Shown piece after piece: positions 1 through 9,430 of a stretch of 64,000 nt of DNA. The number at the start of each line of letters is the position of its first letter. The first letter of the stretch is position 1. Made by a program: the position numbers and the translations under genes. Source of the stretch: Seleniibacterium sp963677135 (lineage in GTDB: Bacteria > Desulfobacterota > Desulfuromonadia > Desulfuromonadales > Geopsychrobacteraceae); NCBI GenBank assembly GCA_963677135.2, contig CAXXLS010000005.1, positions 124,001 to 188,000 on the forward strand, given 5' to 3'. The notes beneath the pieces were generated by a model. That model searched no databases and had not been told where the DNA came from. It worked only from the letters and a program-made list of their open reading frames with translations.

Positions 1-1625
1 TCCTGGGCCCAGTAGGTCTGCCACTGTTCAAGATTCCGATGCTGAGTCTGCAGGGACGGCAGCAAGGGGGCGAGACTGACCGCCCGGTCGGCGAGGTTGT
101 CGTCGGTTATCGTCTTCCAGACCCGTTCATTCCGCAGCAGGGCGGTGTCCAGCTCCGCCGCCTCGGCAAAAATCATGGCCCGGCCGCGCATATTCCCCCA
201 GTGTTCAGCAAGCTCCCCCTCGGCCCGCTGCAATTCCGGCGGCACGTAACTGAGGCGTTTCAGCTCGCCGTTGATCCCCAGTTTTTGTGCCTGAACGGCG
301 CTGAACAGCATGATCGCCAGCCAGCTGCCGAGGACCAGCCAGCGCAGCCGGGGACGCCGCTCGAAAAGATGGCGCCGGAAACGCTGGGGCGACCAGCCGC
401 CGTTGTCCGCCTTGCCGACGAAGTGGGGCAGGACCAGCAGGGCCAGAATCAGGGCGGTCACGATACCGGCGACGGCAAACACCGCGAGCTGCCGCTGTCC
501 CGGAAGTTCCGAGCGCAGCAGCACCGCAAAAGCGACCAGGGTCGTCAGCCCGCCGAACAGGACCGGCCGCGAAAGGGCGGTCAGTAGCTGAGTCCGCGGG
601 CCGGTGCCGCGCCGCAGGGCGAAGTAGACATGCAGACCGTAATCGATGGTGATTCCCAGCAGCACCGCACCGAAACCGATGGTGATTCCCGACATCGGCC
701 GATAAAAGAACGCGGTCACCACCAGGCCCAGCACCATGCTGGCAAAGGGGAGAATGAAGACGGTCAGCGCCTGCAGTCTGCGGAGAAACGCCAGGAACAC
801 CACCAGCAGACCGGCCCCGGACAACAACAGCACCCTGCTCATATCCCCTTTGATGACCTCGGTGTTGGCCAGGGTATAGGGATGCCCGCTGAGCAGAGTT
901 GCCGAGACCCCTTTCGGCAGGCCGGCCCTGGCCAGCCGGAACCCGTCAATCAGCTGCCTGCTGCCCACCGGATCGGTGATCAGGATGCTGGTGTCGGCCA
1001 GGATCAGGGTACTGCGCCGGTCGTCACTCAAAAAACGGCCCTGCTCGATCCGGACCCCCGGCAGGGGGTTCAGGTAGCGCAGCTTCAGCAGCGCCAGGTT
1101 GTTCAACCCGAGGGGATCCTGCGCGATCTGTCCCTTGAGGGCGATTCCCTGGGGTTGCAGCAGCAGCGCCAGGTTGTGCGCCAGCTGCCGGTCGACCTGC
1201 TCCGGAGTCAGCTGGTCGGCAATGTCCTCGAGGTCGGCGGCATCCGTCAACACCGGCAGGTACTCAGGCAGGGTCTTCAGCAGGCTCAGATTCCTGACAT
1301 CCCCGGGCCCACTCTGAATATTCCTGAACAGCTCCCCGGGCAGCAGCAGCCCCAGACGCTGGGTCGCCGACAGCAGGGTCTCTTCACTGGTCCCCGCCTC
1401 CGCCTGGAGAAGAATCACCAGTTTCCGCGCGAAGGGGGTCTTCTGAAGCAGCTCGAAATCCCGGGCGACCGGCAGCTCGCCATCCGGGAGCATGGCGACG
1501 ATACTGTCGGCCACCTGCAGCCGGGGCAGATAGCAGGCGGCGCCCAGCAGAACCAGGAACACCACCAGGATAAGCCGGCCGCGCCGCGCTTCGAGGGTCT
1601 GATAACAGGCAGCAACAAACTTCAT
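1..1625 (-). CDS. MMPL/RND-family exporter, 3' end cut by window edge
   Basis: The reading frame is open from an ATG at 1625 to the left edge (about 541 residues), so the C-terminus is missing. A membrane segment lies near residues 18-35, followed by a periplasmic loop of about 230 residues. A cluster of hydrophobic segments with the short motif GITIDYGLH follows, as in MMPL/RND transporters. The start codon overlaps the stop of the LolA-like gene (TGATG), which suggests translational coupling. In aryl-polyene and flexirubin clusters a MMPL exporter and a LolA-like protein go together and are thought to move the lipid-linked pigment toward the outer membrane. The family call is firm; the cargo is inferred from context. 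Confidence 0.85.
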   Translation of the reverse strand, partial: MKFVAACYQTLEARRGRLILVVFLVLLGAACYLPRLQVADSIVAMLPDGELPVARDFELLQKTPFARKLVILLQAEAGTSEETLLSATQRLGLLLPGELFRNIQSGPGDVRNLSLLKTLPEYLPVLTDAADLEDIADQLTPEQVDRQLAHNLALLLQPQGIALKGQIAQDPLGLNNLALLKLRYLNPLPGVRIEQGRFLSDDRRSTLILADTSILITDPVGSRQLIDGFRLARAGLPKGVSATLLSGHPYTLANTEVIKGDMSRVLLLSGAGLLVVFLAFLRRLQALTVFILPFASMVLGLVVTAFFYRPMSGITIGFGAVLLGITIDYGLHVYFALRRGTGPRTQLLTALSRPVLFGGLTTLVAFAVLLRSELPGQRQLAVFAVAGIVTALILALLVLPHFVGKADNGGWSPQRFRRHLFERRPRLRWLVLGSWLAIMLFSAVQAQKLGINGELKRLSYVPPELQRAEGELAEHWGNMRGRAMIFAEAAELDTALLRNERVWKTITDDNLADRAVSLAPLLPSLQTQHRNLEQWQTYWAQ

Positions 1626-2263
1626 CAAAAATCCGGGGCGGCAAAGATATTGTCCGGCAGCGAACGGTTAAGGGTGACATTGAAAAATTTCAGGACGGTG
1701 CTGTCACCACTCTGTTCGGCCAGGGCGACCTGTTCGACATGGCTGCGATCCGGAGCGAAGGTCACTTCGATATGGCGAATGATTCCGGCTTCCGCCTGAT
1801 CGCGCGGGGTCAATTGCAGGCCCAGAGGCTGTTCGCTTTTCAGGGTCATCAGGTAATGACTCTGCAGCCAGTCCAGGTCGACCCTGGCCCAGGCCAGCAG
1901 CTGCCTGGCGACCATCCCCATAACCGGATCACGGGCAACCGAGTAGCGCTCCACCTGCCGGCTTAAACTGTTCCAGCGTTCCCCCTGACTGCCGCGCAGC
2001 ACAAAGCCCGAAGCGATCGGCTCGAGCAATTCCCAGCGCAGCATGTCCGGTTTCCGGTATGCGAAGCGCCCCCTGGAAACGAGGGTCTCGGCCATCAGGG
2101 AGAGATTTTTCTCCTGGACGAAATCGCTGAGCAGGGTCTCGGTCTGGCCGGCCGCCCCTTTGATTTCGGCGAGCACCTCCTCCAGTTCGGCGGCACCAAG
2201 CGGAGAAACCCACAATCCCAACAGGGTTATCCACAGACCTATCCACAGAATTCTCTTGTTCAT
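1625..2263 (-). CDS. LolA-like outer-membrane lipoprotein carrier homologue
   Basis: This 212-residue protein has an N-terminal signal peptide ending near LGAAE and a LolA/LolB-like beta-rich body (short motifs such as RWELLEPI and GMVARQLLAW fit the family). It differs from housekeeping LolA in lying inside a polyketide-type pigment operon, directly upstream of and overlapping an MMPL exporter gene. Pigment clusters of the aryl-polyene type regularly carry such a dedicated copy. It probably escorts the pigment lipid or a lipoprotein across the periplasm; that role is inferred from the neighbours, not from the sequence alone. Confidence 0.75.
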   Translation of the reverse strand: MNKRILWIGLWITLLGLWVSPLGAAELEEVLAEIKGAAGQTETLLSDFVQEKNLSLMAETLVSRGRFAYRKPDMLRWELLEPIASGFVLRGSQGERWNSLSRQVERYSVARDPVMGMVARQLLAWARVDLDWLQSHYLMTLKSEQPLGLQLTPRDQAEAGIIRHIEVTFAPDRSHVEQVALAEQSGDSTVLKFFNVTLNRSLPDNIFAAPDF

Positions 2264-2303
2264 CGCTGTCTACTCGTCTTGAACCTTCCGTTTTCGGCAA
2301 GGC

Positions 2304-2744
2304 CTAGATGGCGCCTTCCTGCACCCAGACCTTGATTTCTCCGCTGGCCAGCAGTTCAGTACCGCGCCAGACCTCCCCTTCCGCCACGGCAAAATCCTCG
2401 AGCTCGACGACAGTCCGGGTCTTGATCCTGAGCCGGTCACCGCGGCACGCCCGGCCGAAGCATTCAAGCCGCTTGACCCCAACCAGCAGCCCGCGGCGCA
2501 CCCCCAGTCCCGCCAGGCGGTCGGTGTACCCTCTGAACACGGCATAGCCCTGGGCGATCAGCTCGACCAGAATCACCGGTTCCAGAATTCCGTTCTCATC
2601 CACCAGGGCATGGTCCCGGCCGATTTCGGTTTCCACCACCCCGCCCTGGTCGTCACACGCCACCAGGCTGTCGACCAGGCGCATGGGCAGCCGGTGGGGC
2701 ACCAGCTGATCCGCCTCCATGGGCAAGGATAGGACGGTCATCAC
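2304..2744 (-). CDS. Hotdog-fold 3-hydroxyacyl-ACP dehydratase of the pigment operon
   Basis: A 146-residue protein of FabZ/ApeP-like size. The catalytic His of the hotdog dehydratases is visible at H17 in PHRLPM, and an acidic residue in LVELIAQ (E61) lies on the expected central helix. It would remove water from the 3-hydroxyacyl intermediate in each round of chain extension, leaving the conjugated double bonds of a polyene. The start overlaps the stop of the ammonia-lyase gene by four bases. A 40-bp gap separates it from the LolA-like gene downstream. Confidence 0.8.
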   Translation of the reverse strand: MMTVLSLPMEADQLVPHRLPMRLVDSLVACDDQGGVVETEIGRDHALVDENGILEPVILVELIAQGYAVFRGYTDRLAGLGVRRGLLVGVKRLECFGRACRGDRLRIKTRTVVELEDFAVAEGEVWRGTELLASGEIKVWVQEGAI

Positions 2745-4333
2745 GCACTCCAGTAACGGCTCAGGTCATCGAACAGCTGGCTCGAAAAAAGCAGCTTGCG
2801 GAAGTGAGCCAGGTCGTCATGAAAAATGCGACTGTTGTCGTAGAGCTTGAATTCCCGGTTGAGGAGCTCATAAATACGGCCGGTGCCCCGGCCCAGGCGA
2901 TCCGCGTTGCGGAAGGACAGGGCCTGGAGATCGGCCAGAACTTCCAGGGTGATGATGTGCTTGGCATTGCTGACCGATTTGAAGGCCTTGCGCGCGGCGA
3001 CGGTCCCCATGCTCACCACGTCCTGATTGGACGCGTTGCAACTGATCGAATTGGTGCTGACCGGATTGGCCAGCTGGCGGTTTTCCGCGGTGGTCGAGGT
3101 GGCCAGATACTGGGCCCCCATGAATCCCATGGTCAGCCCCAGGGTCCCGGGAATCAGGAACTCCGGCAGCCCTTCGTTCAGGCTGCGGTCGAGATACTTG
3201 TTGGTGCGCCGCTCCGACAGGGTGCACAGGGTCGCCAGGGCGACGCACAGCATATCCATGGTGAAACCGATGCTCTGGCCATGGAAATTCCCCCCGTGAA
3301 TGATTTTCTTCTTCTCGGGAATGATGATCGGGTTGTCATTGGAGGAATTGGCCTCGGTCTCGATCACCCGCACCGCCTCGTCGATGGCTTCGGCAACAGG
3401 CGCCAGGATCTGCGGCGTGCAGCGCACCGAGTAGACGTCCTGCACATTGATGCTGGTCTCGAACACCGGGCCGTCCACGGTCTTCTGCTGACGGATCAGG
3501 TCGTGCATCCGGGACCGCAGGGTGATGTTGCCCGAACCTTCGTAGAGTCTGCGGATGGTCTCCGATACCTGCAGCTGGCCGCGATGGGGCTTGACCAGGT
3601 GCAGATCCTCGTCAAAGGCATCGTCGATGCCGCCGAAAATCTCGATGGCGAAGGCCCCGGTCACGCAACTGATGTTGAGCAGCTTGCGGGCCCCGAAGAT
3701 GGCAAAAGCCGCCAGCGCCGTCATGGCGCTGGTGCCGTTCATCAGGGCGATCCCTTCTTTAAAGCGCAGGGTCAGGGGCGCCCGCCCCAGCTCCCGGTAG
3801 ACATCCGCGGCCGGCCGCAACGCGCCCCGGTAGTAGACCTGCCCTTCGCCGATGACGGCCAGGGCCAGGTGGGCAAGATGGATCAGGTCGCCGGAGGCGC
3901 CGACACTGCCGCATTCCGGAATATAGGCGGCCACCCGCTCATTGATCAGCCACTGCATATGCTCGAGCAGCTCGATCCGTACGCCACTGTACCCCTTGAC
4001 CAGGGTGTTCAGACGGACCGCCATGACCGCGATGGCAATGTAGTCCTTAAGGGGCTCGCCCAGGCCGGCCGCATGACTGCGAATCAGGTTGACCTGGAGT
4101 TCCTCGATCTGTTCGTCATCGATAATCTTGTTGCACATCGGCCCGAAGGAGGTATTCACCCCGTAAATCACGCGCCGCGCGGCGACTTCTTCCTCCAGGA
4201 AGGAGCGGCTGGCCCGGCAGCGTTCAATCGCCTCCGGATCGAGAGCAACCTGCTTGTCTCCGATACCGATGGCGACGATGTCATCAGCAGTCAGATCATG
4301 ACCGTTCAAAAAGACTGTGGGTTTATTGGCCAT
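2741..4333 (-). CDS. Aromatic amino acid ammonia-lyase (HAL/TAL family), probable tyrosine ammonia-lyase
   Basis: The 530-residue protein carries the Ala-Ser-Gly triad at 146-148 (VGASGDL) that cyclises to the MIO electrophile, the catalytic Tyr of YGVN at residue 57, and the NGTSAM and ENRQLANP segments of the family. The specificity pair is Ser86-His87. That pair is typical of histidine ammonia-lyases, but as I recall it also occurs in the flexirubin-cluster tyrosine ammonia-lyase of Flavobacterium johnsoniae. The gene sits between an aryl-acid ligase and a dehydratase in a polyene operon and no other histidine-degradation gene is nearby. Deamination of tyrosine (or phenylalanine) to a cinnamate-type starter is therefore more likely than urocanate formation. 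Confidence 0.8.
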   Translation of the reverse strand: MANKPTVFLNGHDLTADDIVAIGIGDKQVALDPEAIERCRASRSFLEEEVAARRVIYGVNTSFGPMCNKIIDDEQIEELQVNLIRSHAAGLGEPLKDYIAIAVMAVRLNTLVKGYSGVRIELLEHMQWLINERVAAYIPECGSVGASGDLIHLAHLALAVIGEGQVYYRGALRPAADVYRELGRAPLTLRFKEGIALMNGTSAMTALAAFAIFGARKLLNISCVTGAFAIEIFGGIDDAFDEDLHLVKPHRGQLQVSETIRRLYEGSGNITLRSRMHDLIRQQKTVDGPVFETSINVQDVYSVRCTPQILAPVAEAIDEAVRVIETEANSSNDNPIIIPEKKKIIHGGNFHGQSIGFTMDMLCVALATLCTLSERRTNKYLDRSLNEGLPEFLIPGTLGLTMGFMGAQYLATSTTAENRQLANPVSTNSISCNASNQDVVSMGTVAARKAFKSVSNAKHIITLEVLADLQALSFRNADRLGRGTGRIYELLNREFKLYDNSRIFHDDLAHFRKLLFSSQLFDDLSRYWSA

Positions 4334-5650
4334 CTAGTTCTTTTCCTTTTCTGGTTCCTTCTGGCGATAATCGAAAAATGTCACCGGCTTCCGCCTGTCC
4401 GGCCGGATGGTGCGGGTCTGAACCTCTTCTGGAGTCACCAGCACGACCTCGGGTTTGACCCGCGTCCGCGCTGCGATCACTTCGGCCACCCGTTCGGCAC
4501 TGAGCTCCCCCCGACTGCCAACGACGACCCGCAGGCGATCGGACAGATCATATTCATGAAACACTTCAAGGTAATGCCCCTGAACTTGCGGCAGGGTCAT
4601 CAGGGCGCTGCCGATAGCCGCCGGAAACAGGGTGGTTCCCCGGCATTTCAACATCTGCGCCCGGCGACCGAGAATCGGTCCGAGCCGCGGCGTAGTCCGC
4701 CCGCAGGCACAGGGCTCCCCGTGCAGGCTGGCGATATCCCCGGTCCGGTAGCGCAGCAGCGGCGTCCCGGTAATGCCGAGGGGGGTGGCCACAACTTCGC
4801 CCGCTACACCATCCGCAACCGGACGTCCCTGCTCGTCCACGATCTCGACCACCATCAGCTCCGGGGGAAGATGTCCGCCCCGTCCCGCCCCGCAATCGCA
4901 GAAAGAGGTGGCCATCTCGGTGCTGGCATAGGTCCCCAGGACCTGGGCCCCCCAGGTGGCGGCCAGCTCCTCTCCCAGCAGAGACAGAGTCAGGTCCGGA
5001 TTGCGCACCGGCTCGCCGATGCAGATGAGCTTTTCGATCCCGTAGCCTGCCGGGTCGCTGCCGTCATTCCGGAGCATCCGCCCGAGGGCCAAAAACAGGC
5101 TCGGCACCCCGACCAGGACGTTGGGACGATAACGCCGGATAAACTCGGCCACCAGCATCAGCTGCCCGGAACCGCTGCGAATCACGGTCGCACCGATCTT
5201 GCGCAGTCCCAGGAAATAGGCGAGCCCGGCCATGAATGCCCGGTCCAGGGCCGCACCGATAAGAACCCGGTCATGGCGGGTTATGCCCGCCGTGGTAAAG
5301 GCCAGATACTCGTTGGTGGTCAGTCGTTCCAGGTCGCTTTCGGTCTGCCAGAAGGCGACCGGCTCGCCGGTGGTGCCGGAGGTCTGGCAAATGTCAACCA
5401 CCTGATCTTCGGGAACCGCCAGGAACCGGTCGTTGTGAAGGGTCAGGTCCTGCTTGCCGGTCAGGGGCAAGCGGGCCAGATCCTGCAACGAAGCGAGATC
5501 GTTGGCGGAAAACCCGAGGTCCTCGAATCTGGCCCGGTAAAAGGGGGAATGCTGGCCGATAAACTCGAGATGCTTTTTAAGTAAGGTCAACTGCCGGGCG
5601 GCGATATCCCCCGGATCAGCCGTAGGATCGATCATTGTGTCTGCTTTCAT
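4334..5650 (-). CDS. PaaK-like AMP-dependent aryl-acid ligase
   Basis: A 438-residue adenylating enzyme of the phenylacetate-CoA ligase family. The phosphate-binding loop SGTTGEP begins near residue 91, and a YRTGDIAS segment marks the adenylate-forming core. It would activate the aromatic acid made by the ammonia-lyase next door, loading it on CoA or directly on the operon's acyl carrier protein. The stop codon abuts the ammonia-lyase start. Either ATG at the first or sixth codon could be used. Substrate is inferred from gene order. Confidence 0.8.
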   Translation of the reverse strand: MKADTMIDPTADPGDIAARQLTLLKKHLEFIGQHSPFYRARFEDLGFSANDLASLQDLARLPLTGKQDLTLHNDRFLAVPEDQVVDICQTSGTTGEPVAFWQTESDLERLTTNEYLAFTTAGITRHDRVLIGAALDRAFMAGLAYFLGLRKIGATVIRSGSGQLMLVAEFIRRYRPNVLVGVPSLFLALGRMLRNDGSDPAGYGIEKLICIGEPVRNPDLTLSLLGEELAATWGAQVLGTYASTEMATSFCDCGAGRGGHLPPELMVVEIVDEQGRPVADGVAGEVVATPLGITGTPLLRYRTGDIASLHGEPCACGRTTPRLGPILGRRAQMLKCRGTTLFPAAIGSALMTLPQVQGHYLEVFHEYDLSDRLRVVVGSRGELSAERVAEVIAARTRVKPEVVLVTPEEVQTRTIRPDRRKPVTFFDYRQKEPEKEKN

Positions 5651-5653
5651 GGG

Positions 5654-6466
5654 CTAGGCGGTTTTATCGGCCCGGATCTCCGTCAGGGCGTCGGCCATCC
5701 GCTGCTTCACCAGCTTGCGCAAGCGCAAATGCCCGTCTTCATTGGCAAACTCCCCGGTGTCGACGGGATCGAGGGCACGCAGGGTAACCCGGCAGGGGCG
5801 CAGCCATGTCCTGCCCGGGGGGAGCAGTTCATCGGTTCCGTCGATGCACAGGGGAATGACCGGCACTCCGGAATCAATGGCCACCTTGAACCCTCCCGAG
5901 TAGAACCGTTGCAGTTGGCCGTCACGGCTGCGGTGCCCTTCCGGAAAGAAAAGGACCGCCCCTCCTTGTGAAAAGGCCCGCTGGCTTTCGACAGCGGTCT
6001 GTTCCCAGCTGTTCCCTTCGACGTCGAGATAGCGGGCCAGGCGCATGAAACGGCTGTACCAGAACATGCGAAACGGCCAGGATCGCACGGCGAAGGTGAT
6101 GTCGTAGACCGGCAGCAGGGCCATGCAGTAGGTGTCGAAAAAGGAGAGGTGATTGACCACGAACAGGCACGGTTCGCCGCGCCTGAGATGCCCCATGTTT
6201 TCCCGCCGAAAGCGCACGAAGGGGGCCATCAGCGCCAGCCAGCCGCGCCCGTAGGCCCAGATAACCCAGCGCATCACCCGATCGGAAGGCAGCCTCAATA
6301 GAACCTGGCCGACTCCGTAAGCGAGGGGGAAAAGCAGAATCCCGACGGCGGTCCACAGCACCATCAGCGGGTAGCACCAGAGATTCATCAGCAGCGTCAT
6401 GAGACCCGTCACCAGCACCGCAAGCACACCTCTCTGAGTACGGGCATTCGTCGCCATCTCCATCAT
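5654..6466 (-). CDS. PlsC-type lysophospholipid acyltransferase family protein
   Basis: This 270-residue protein has hydrophobic segments at about 14-55 and the NHX4D acyltransferase motif as NHLSFFD (H106, D111), followed by the second family motif FFPEGHRS. Members transfer acyl groups to glycerol lipids. Aryl-polyene and flexirubin clusters contain one such enzyme, which is thought to attach the finished polyene to a lipid acceptor in the inner membrane. It is packed 3 bp from the ligase gene and 7 bp from the ACP gene. Confidence 0.8.
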   Translation of the reverse strand: MMEMATNARTQRGVLAVLVTGLMTLLMNLWCYPLMVLWTAVGILLFPLAYGVGQVLLRLPSDRVMRWVIWAYGRGWLALMAPFVRFRRENMGHLRRGEPCLFVVNHLSFFDTYCMALLPVYDITFAVRSWPFRMFWYSRFMRLARYLDVEGNSWEQTAVESQRAFSQGGAVLFFPEGHRSRDGQLQRFYSGGFKVAIDSGVPVIPLCIDGTDELLPPGRTWLRPCRVTLRALDPVDTGEFANEDGHLRLRKLVKQRMADALTEIRADKTA

Positions 6467-6473
6467 GAATATC

Positions 6474-6737
6474 TTACTTGTCCTGCTCTGCCATCTTGCT
6501 CAGAACAAAACGGTGAATGTCCCCGAGGGTGCGAATGGAGCGGACCGATTCCTCTTCGCGGATTTTAAAATTGAAGGCGCCCTCGAGCACGATGACCATA
6601 TCGACGGTATCGAGGCTGTCCAGCCCCAGATCTTCGTAAATATTGGCATCCGGTGTCATATCCTCACGATCCAGCTCGAACTCCTCGGCCAGGCTCGAAT
6701 CGATCAGCTCAATTACTTCCTGCTCAGTCATTGTCAT
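6474..6737 (-). CDS. Acyl carrier protein
   Basis: An acidic 87-residue protein with the phosphopantetheine attachment site GLDSLD, Ser41 being the modified residue. It carries the growing aryl-polyene chain between the ketosynthases, ketoreductase and dehydratase of this operon. It overlaps the 3' end of the upstream ketosynthase gene by 14 bp, consistent with coupled translation. Confidence 0.9.
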   Translation of the reverse strand: MTMTEQEVIELIDSSLAEEFELDREDMTPDANIYEDLGLDSLDTVDMVIVLEGAFNFKIREEESVRSIRTLGDIHRFVLSKMAEQDK

Positions 6738-7959
6738 TACTCCTTATAATCAGGGTGCAGTTGATGCCACCCATTGCAAAATTGTTCTTCAGTATCAGCC
6801 GCGGCCGAGCATGCCTGTTCTGCTGCAGATGCGCGATTCCCCCGCAGTCGTCGTCGATTTGCTCCAGGTTGCGGGTCGCGATCAGTTCGCCGCCCTGCAT
6901 CATACCAAGAGTTGCCGATAACTCAATAGCGCCGCTGGCGGCCATGGTGTGTCCCAGGTGCCCTTTCAGGCTGCTGACCGGAACCCGGTCGCCGACCAGC
7001 CGGCGGATGGCATCGGCTTCGGCCGCATCCCCCTGCCGGGTCCCGGTGGCGTGAGCGTTGATATAATCGAGGTCGGCGGCGTCAATCCCGGCATCGGCAA
7101 CCGCCAGCCGCATGCACTCGTACATGGCTTCGACATCGGGATTGGCGATGCTCGAGGTATCCGAGGTGGTGGCGAAGCCGATCACCTCGGCCAGGATCCT
7201 GGCGCCCCGGGCCTCCGCCTGCTTCCTGTTTTCCAGCAGCAGAATACCGCTCCCCTCGCCGCAGACGATCCCGTCCCGGCCGCTGTCAAAGGGGCGCGGA
7301 GTCGCATCGGGACTGTCATTGTAACTGGTGGATGCCGCATTCATGACATCGAAAGTCCCGGTCGTCAGGGGATGCAGCTCGTCGGCACCGCCGCAGAGCA
7401 TGGCATCCTGCCGGCCGAAAGCGATCTGTTCATAGGCATAGCCGATGGCCTGGCAACTCGTGGCACAGGCCGCAGATGGCGCAAAAACCCGGCCGGTAAT
7501 GCCGAGGGACTGGGCCACATTGGCAGCACAGGAATGCCCCATGATCTGAAAAAACAGCCCCGACTTCATCCGTTCCAGGCTGTAGTCACGAAAATAGTCG
7601 GCGAAAAAGGCCTCCGTTGTCTCCGTGCTTCCCAGCGTCGAGCCGATCATGACCCCCATCCTTCCCGACGCCAGTCCGGCTTCGGGGTAGCCGGCCATGG
7701 CCAGCGCCTGCTGACTGGAAAGATAGGCAAAGATGGACATGTTCGACATGGAGCGGCGGATCTTGCGCGGAATCTGTTTGGGATCGATCCCGCTGACCTT
7801 GGAGACCAGCTGGGAGCGCAGTCCGCCGATTTTTTCAAGAGCCGCGTCATAGCGTACCCCGCTCTCACCGGCACGCAATGCCGCGTAGAGCGTATCGAGA
7901 CTATGGCCCAGGGGCGTAATCACCCCGGCTCCCGTAATTACCACAGATTCTAGCGACAT
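6724..7959 (-). CDS. Beta-ketoacyl-ACP synthase (FabF-like), pigment operon copy 1
   Basis: This 411-residue condensing enzyme has the nucleophilic Cys165 in SAACATS and the two active-site His residues in NAHATGT and KGHLGHT. It probably performs decarboxylative condensation with malonyl-ACP during polyene extension. It overlaps the FAD-oxidoreductase gene by 10 bp and the ACP gene by 14 bp. Having two ketosynthases in one operon matches aryl-polyene clusters, where paired enzymes set initiation and chain length. Confidence 0.88.
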   Translation of the reverse strand: MSLESVVITGAGVITPLGHSLDTLYAALRAGESGVRYDAALEKIGGLRSQLVSKVSGIDPKQIPRKIRRSMSNMSIFAYLSSQQALAMAGYPEAGLASGRMGVMIGSTLGSTETTEAFFADYFRDYSLERMKSGLFFQIMGHSCAANVAQSLGITGRVFAPSAACATSCQAIGYAYEQIAFGRQDAMLCGGADELHPLTTGTFDVMNAASTSYNDSPDATPRPFDSGRDGIVCGEGSGILLLENRKQAEARGARILAEVIGFATTSDTSSIANPDVEAMYECMRLAVADAGIDAADLDYINAHATGTRQGDAAEADAIRRLVGDRVPVSSLKGHLGHTMAASGAIELSATLGMMQGGELIATRNLEQIDDDCGGIAHLQQNRHARPRLILKNNFAMGGINCTLIIRSNDND

Positions 7960-9425
7960 AACCTTACCTCTTCGCGCAGGAGTTCATGGCCGACCAGCAT
8001 CCCGCAGGTCAGATAAGCCGCGACGACCACCCCGAGAAAACCCGGTGCCGCGGTTGCCTGTCCTGACAGCAGCAGGCCCGGTATCCGGGTCTGGGACTGG
8101 GGATTGTACTGGCCACTGAAATGACCGGCGCCATAAATGGCTCCCCGGGGAGCCAGCGAGTAATCGCGCAGGGTCAGCGGGGTCGCCAGAGACACCCCTT
8201 CCAGGCCGGTCAGTTCAGGGCAGCTGCGCTGAAGGTGTTCCAGCAGTTGGTCGGCCACCTGGCGTTTAAAGTTTCGGTAGTCCGCACACCGGCCCCCCGG
8301 ACCGTCGGCAAACGGGGCCACCTCGGCAAATGGAGCCGGTACGATGGCGACCAGCGAATTCTCGGCCTGATCCGGCCCGGACTCCATCCGCGCCAGGTAC
8401 AGGCTGCGCCGGGTCAGAGGAGCGTCTTCCCCGGTGGACATCAGTCCGGCTTGCGGCTGGATAAAAAGATTCCGCCTGTTCAGAATGCGTTCGGTCCCCC
8501 CGGCCCTGGCAAACAGCAGATAGGCCGAAGGGGTCTGCCGCAGCCCCTGCAGCCGCTTGCGATAAACCGGACGCAACGCCCCCTCCGGCAGCATGGCCGG
8601 CAGGCTGGCCGGATTGCAGGTGACGATGATCTCGGCCGCAGACAACTGCTCACCGGCGGCCAGACGCACCCCGGCTGCGCCCCGGGGGCCGGTCAATATC
8701 CGATCGACGTGCGCTCCGCAGCGCACCTCGACCCCGGCGGCTTCGGCCAAAGTCAGCAGCGCTTCGACCAGAGCCCTGCCCCCGCCCTGAATGCCATGTA
8801 CCGAGTGGTAGTAAGAACCGGCCACCTGGGAATTCAGTGCGACCGGAGCCTCCTGCGGAGCGATCCCGTAAAGCAGGGTGTGCATACTCAGCAACGCCTG
8901 CAGCTCCGGATACCCGGCAAAGATCTCAAGACGCTGGGCCAGGGTTTCGCCATGGACCGAGGGCGTCGAGAACTGCTCCAGGCCGGTCGCGAGGTCCAGG
9001 TAGGGGAAACGCCACCAGCCCTGTTCCAATTGCCCCAGGTAACGGGTAAGATCCTTGCCCGCCCCGGGGAAACGGGCGCTCAAAGCCTCCTCGATACGCC
9101 GATACCCCACCGGCAGATTGATGGTCTCGCCGCTGGCCAGAATTCTCAGGGCATCGAACCCGTCCTGGTCATAAGGGATCAGCTTCAGTTTTTCCGCCAG
9201 ACCAAGATGCCTGTAAAGGGGCGCAAAGGCACCTCCGTCACCGAGACCGCCGGCGTAATGGAAACCGGTATCAAAGTAACTCCCGCCCCGGGAAAAGCCC
9301 CGGACCACAGGAGCCGGCCGCTCATGCTGCTCCAGAACCGCGACCCGCCGGCCATGGCGCGCCAGAAGCACGGCGGTAATCAGTCCGGACAGCCCGGCAC
9401 CAACAATGACAGTATCGTAGCGCAT
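7950..9425 (-). CDS. FAD-dependent oxidoreductase, CrtI/phytoene-desaturase-like
   Basis: The 491-residue protein starts with the dinucleotide-binding motif GAGLSG (residues 9-14) and ends with a second conserved FAD region, LLSGQATAAPGFLG, as in carotenoid desaturases and isomerases and retinol saturases. In a polyene operon it could desaturate, reduce or isomerise the conjugated chain. Such an enzyme is not part of the minimal aryl-polyene set but occurs in flexirubin-like clusters. Its exact reaction cannot be read from the sequence. Confidence 0.75.
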   Translation of the reverse strand: MRYDTVIVGAGLSGLITAVLLARHGRRVAVLEQHERPAPVVRGFSRGGSYFDTGFHYAGGLGDGGAFAPLYRHLGLAEKLKLIPYDQDGFDALRILASGETINLPVGYRRIEEALSARFPGAGKDLTRYLGQLEQGWWRFPYLDLATGLEQFSTPSVHGETLAQRLEIFAGYPELQALLSMHTLLYGIAPQEAPVALNSQVAGSYYHSVHGIQGGGRALVEALLTLAEAAGVEVRCGAHVDRILTGPRGAAGVRLAAGEQLSAAEIIVTCNPASLPAMLPEGALRPVYRKRLQGLRQTPSAYLLFARAGGTERILNRRNLFIQPQAGLMSTGEDAPLTRRSLYLARMESGPDQAENSLVAIVPAPFAEVAPFADGPGGRCADYRNFKRQVADQLLEHLQRSCPELTGLEGVSLATPLTLRDYSLAPRGAIYGAGHFSGQYNPQSQTRIPGLLLSGQATAAPGFLGVVVAAYLTCGMLVGHELLREEVRLCR

Positions 9426-9430
9426 GGAGG

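Noticed and set aside
2804..5584. 926-codon open frame on the plus strand opposite the ammonia-lyase and ligase genes
   Set aside because: Antisense to two complete enzymes with intact active sites; no signal, domain or ribosome site of its own.
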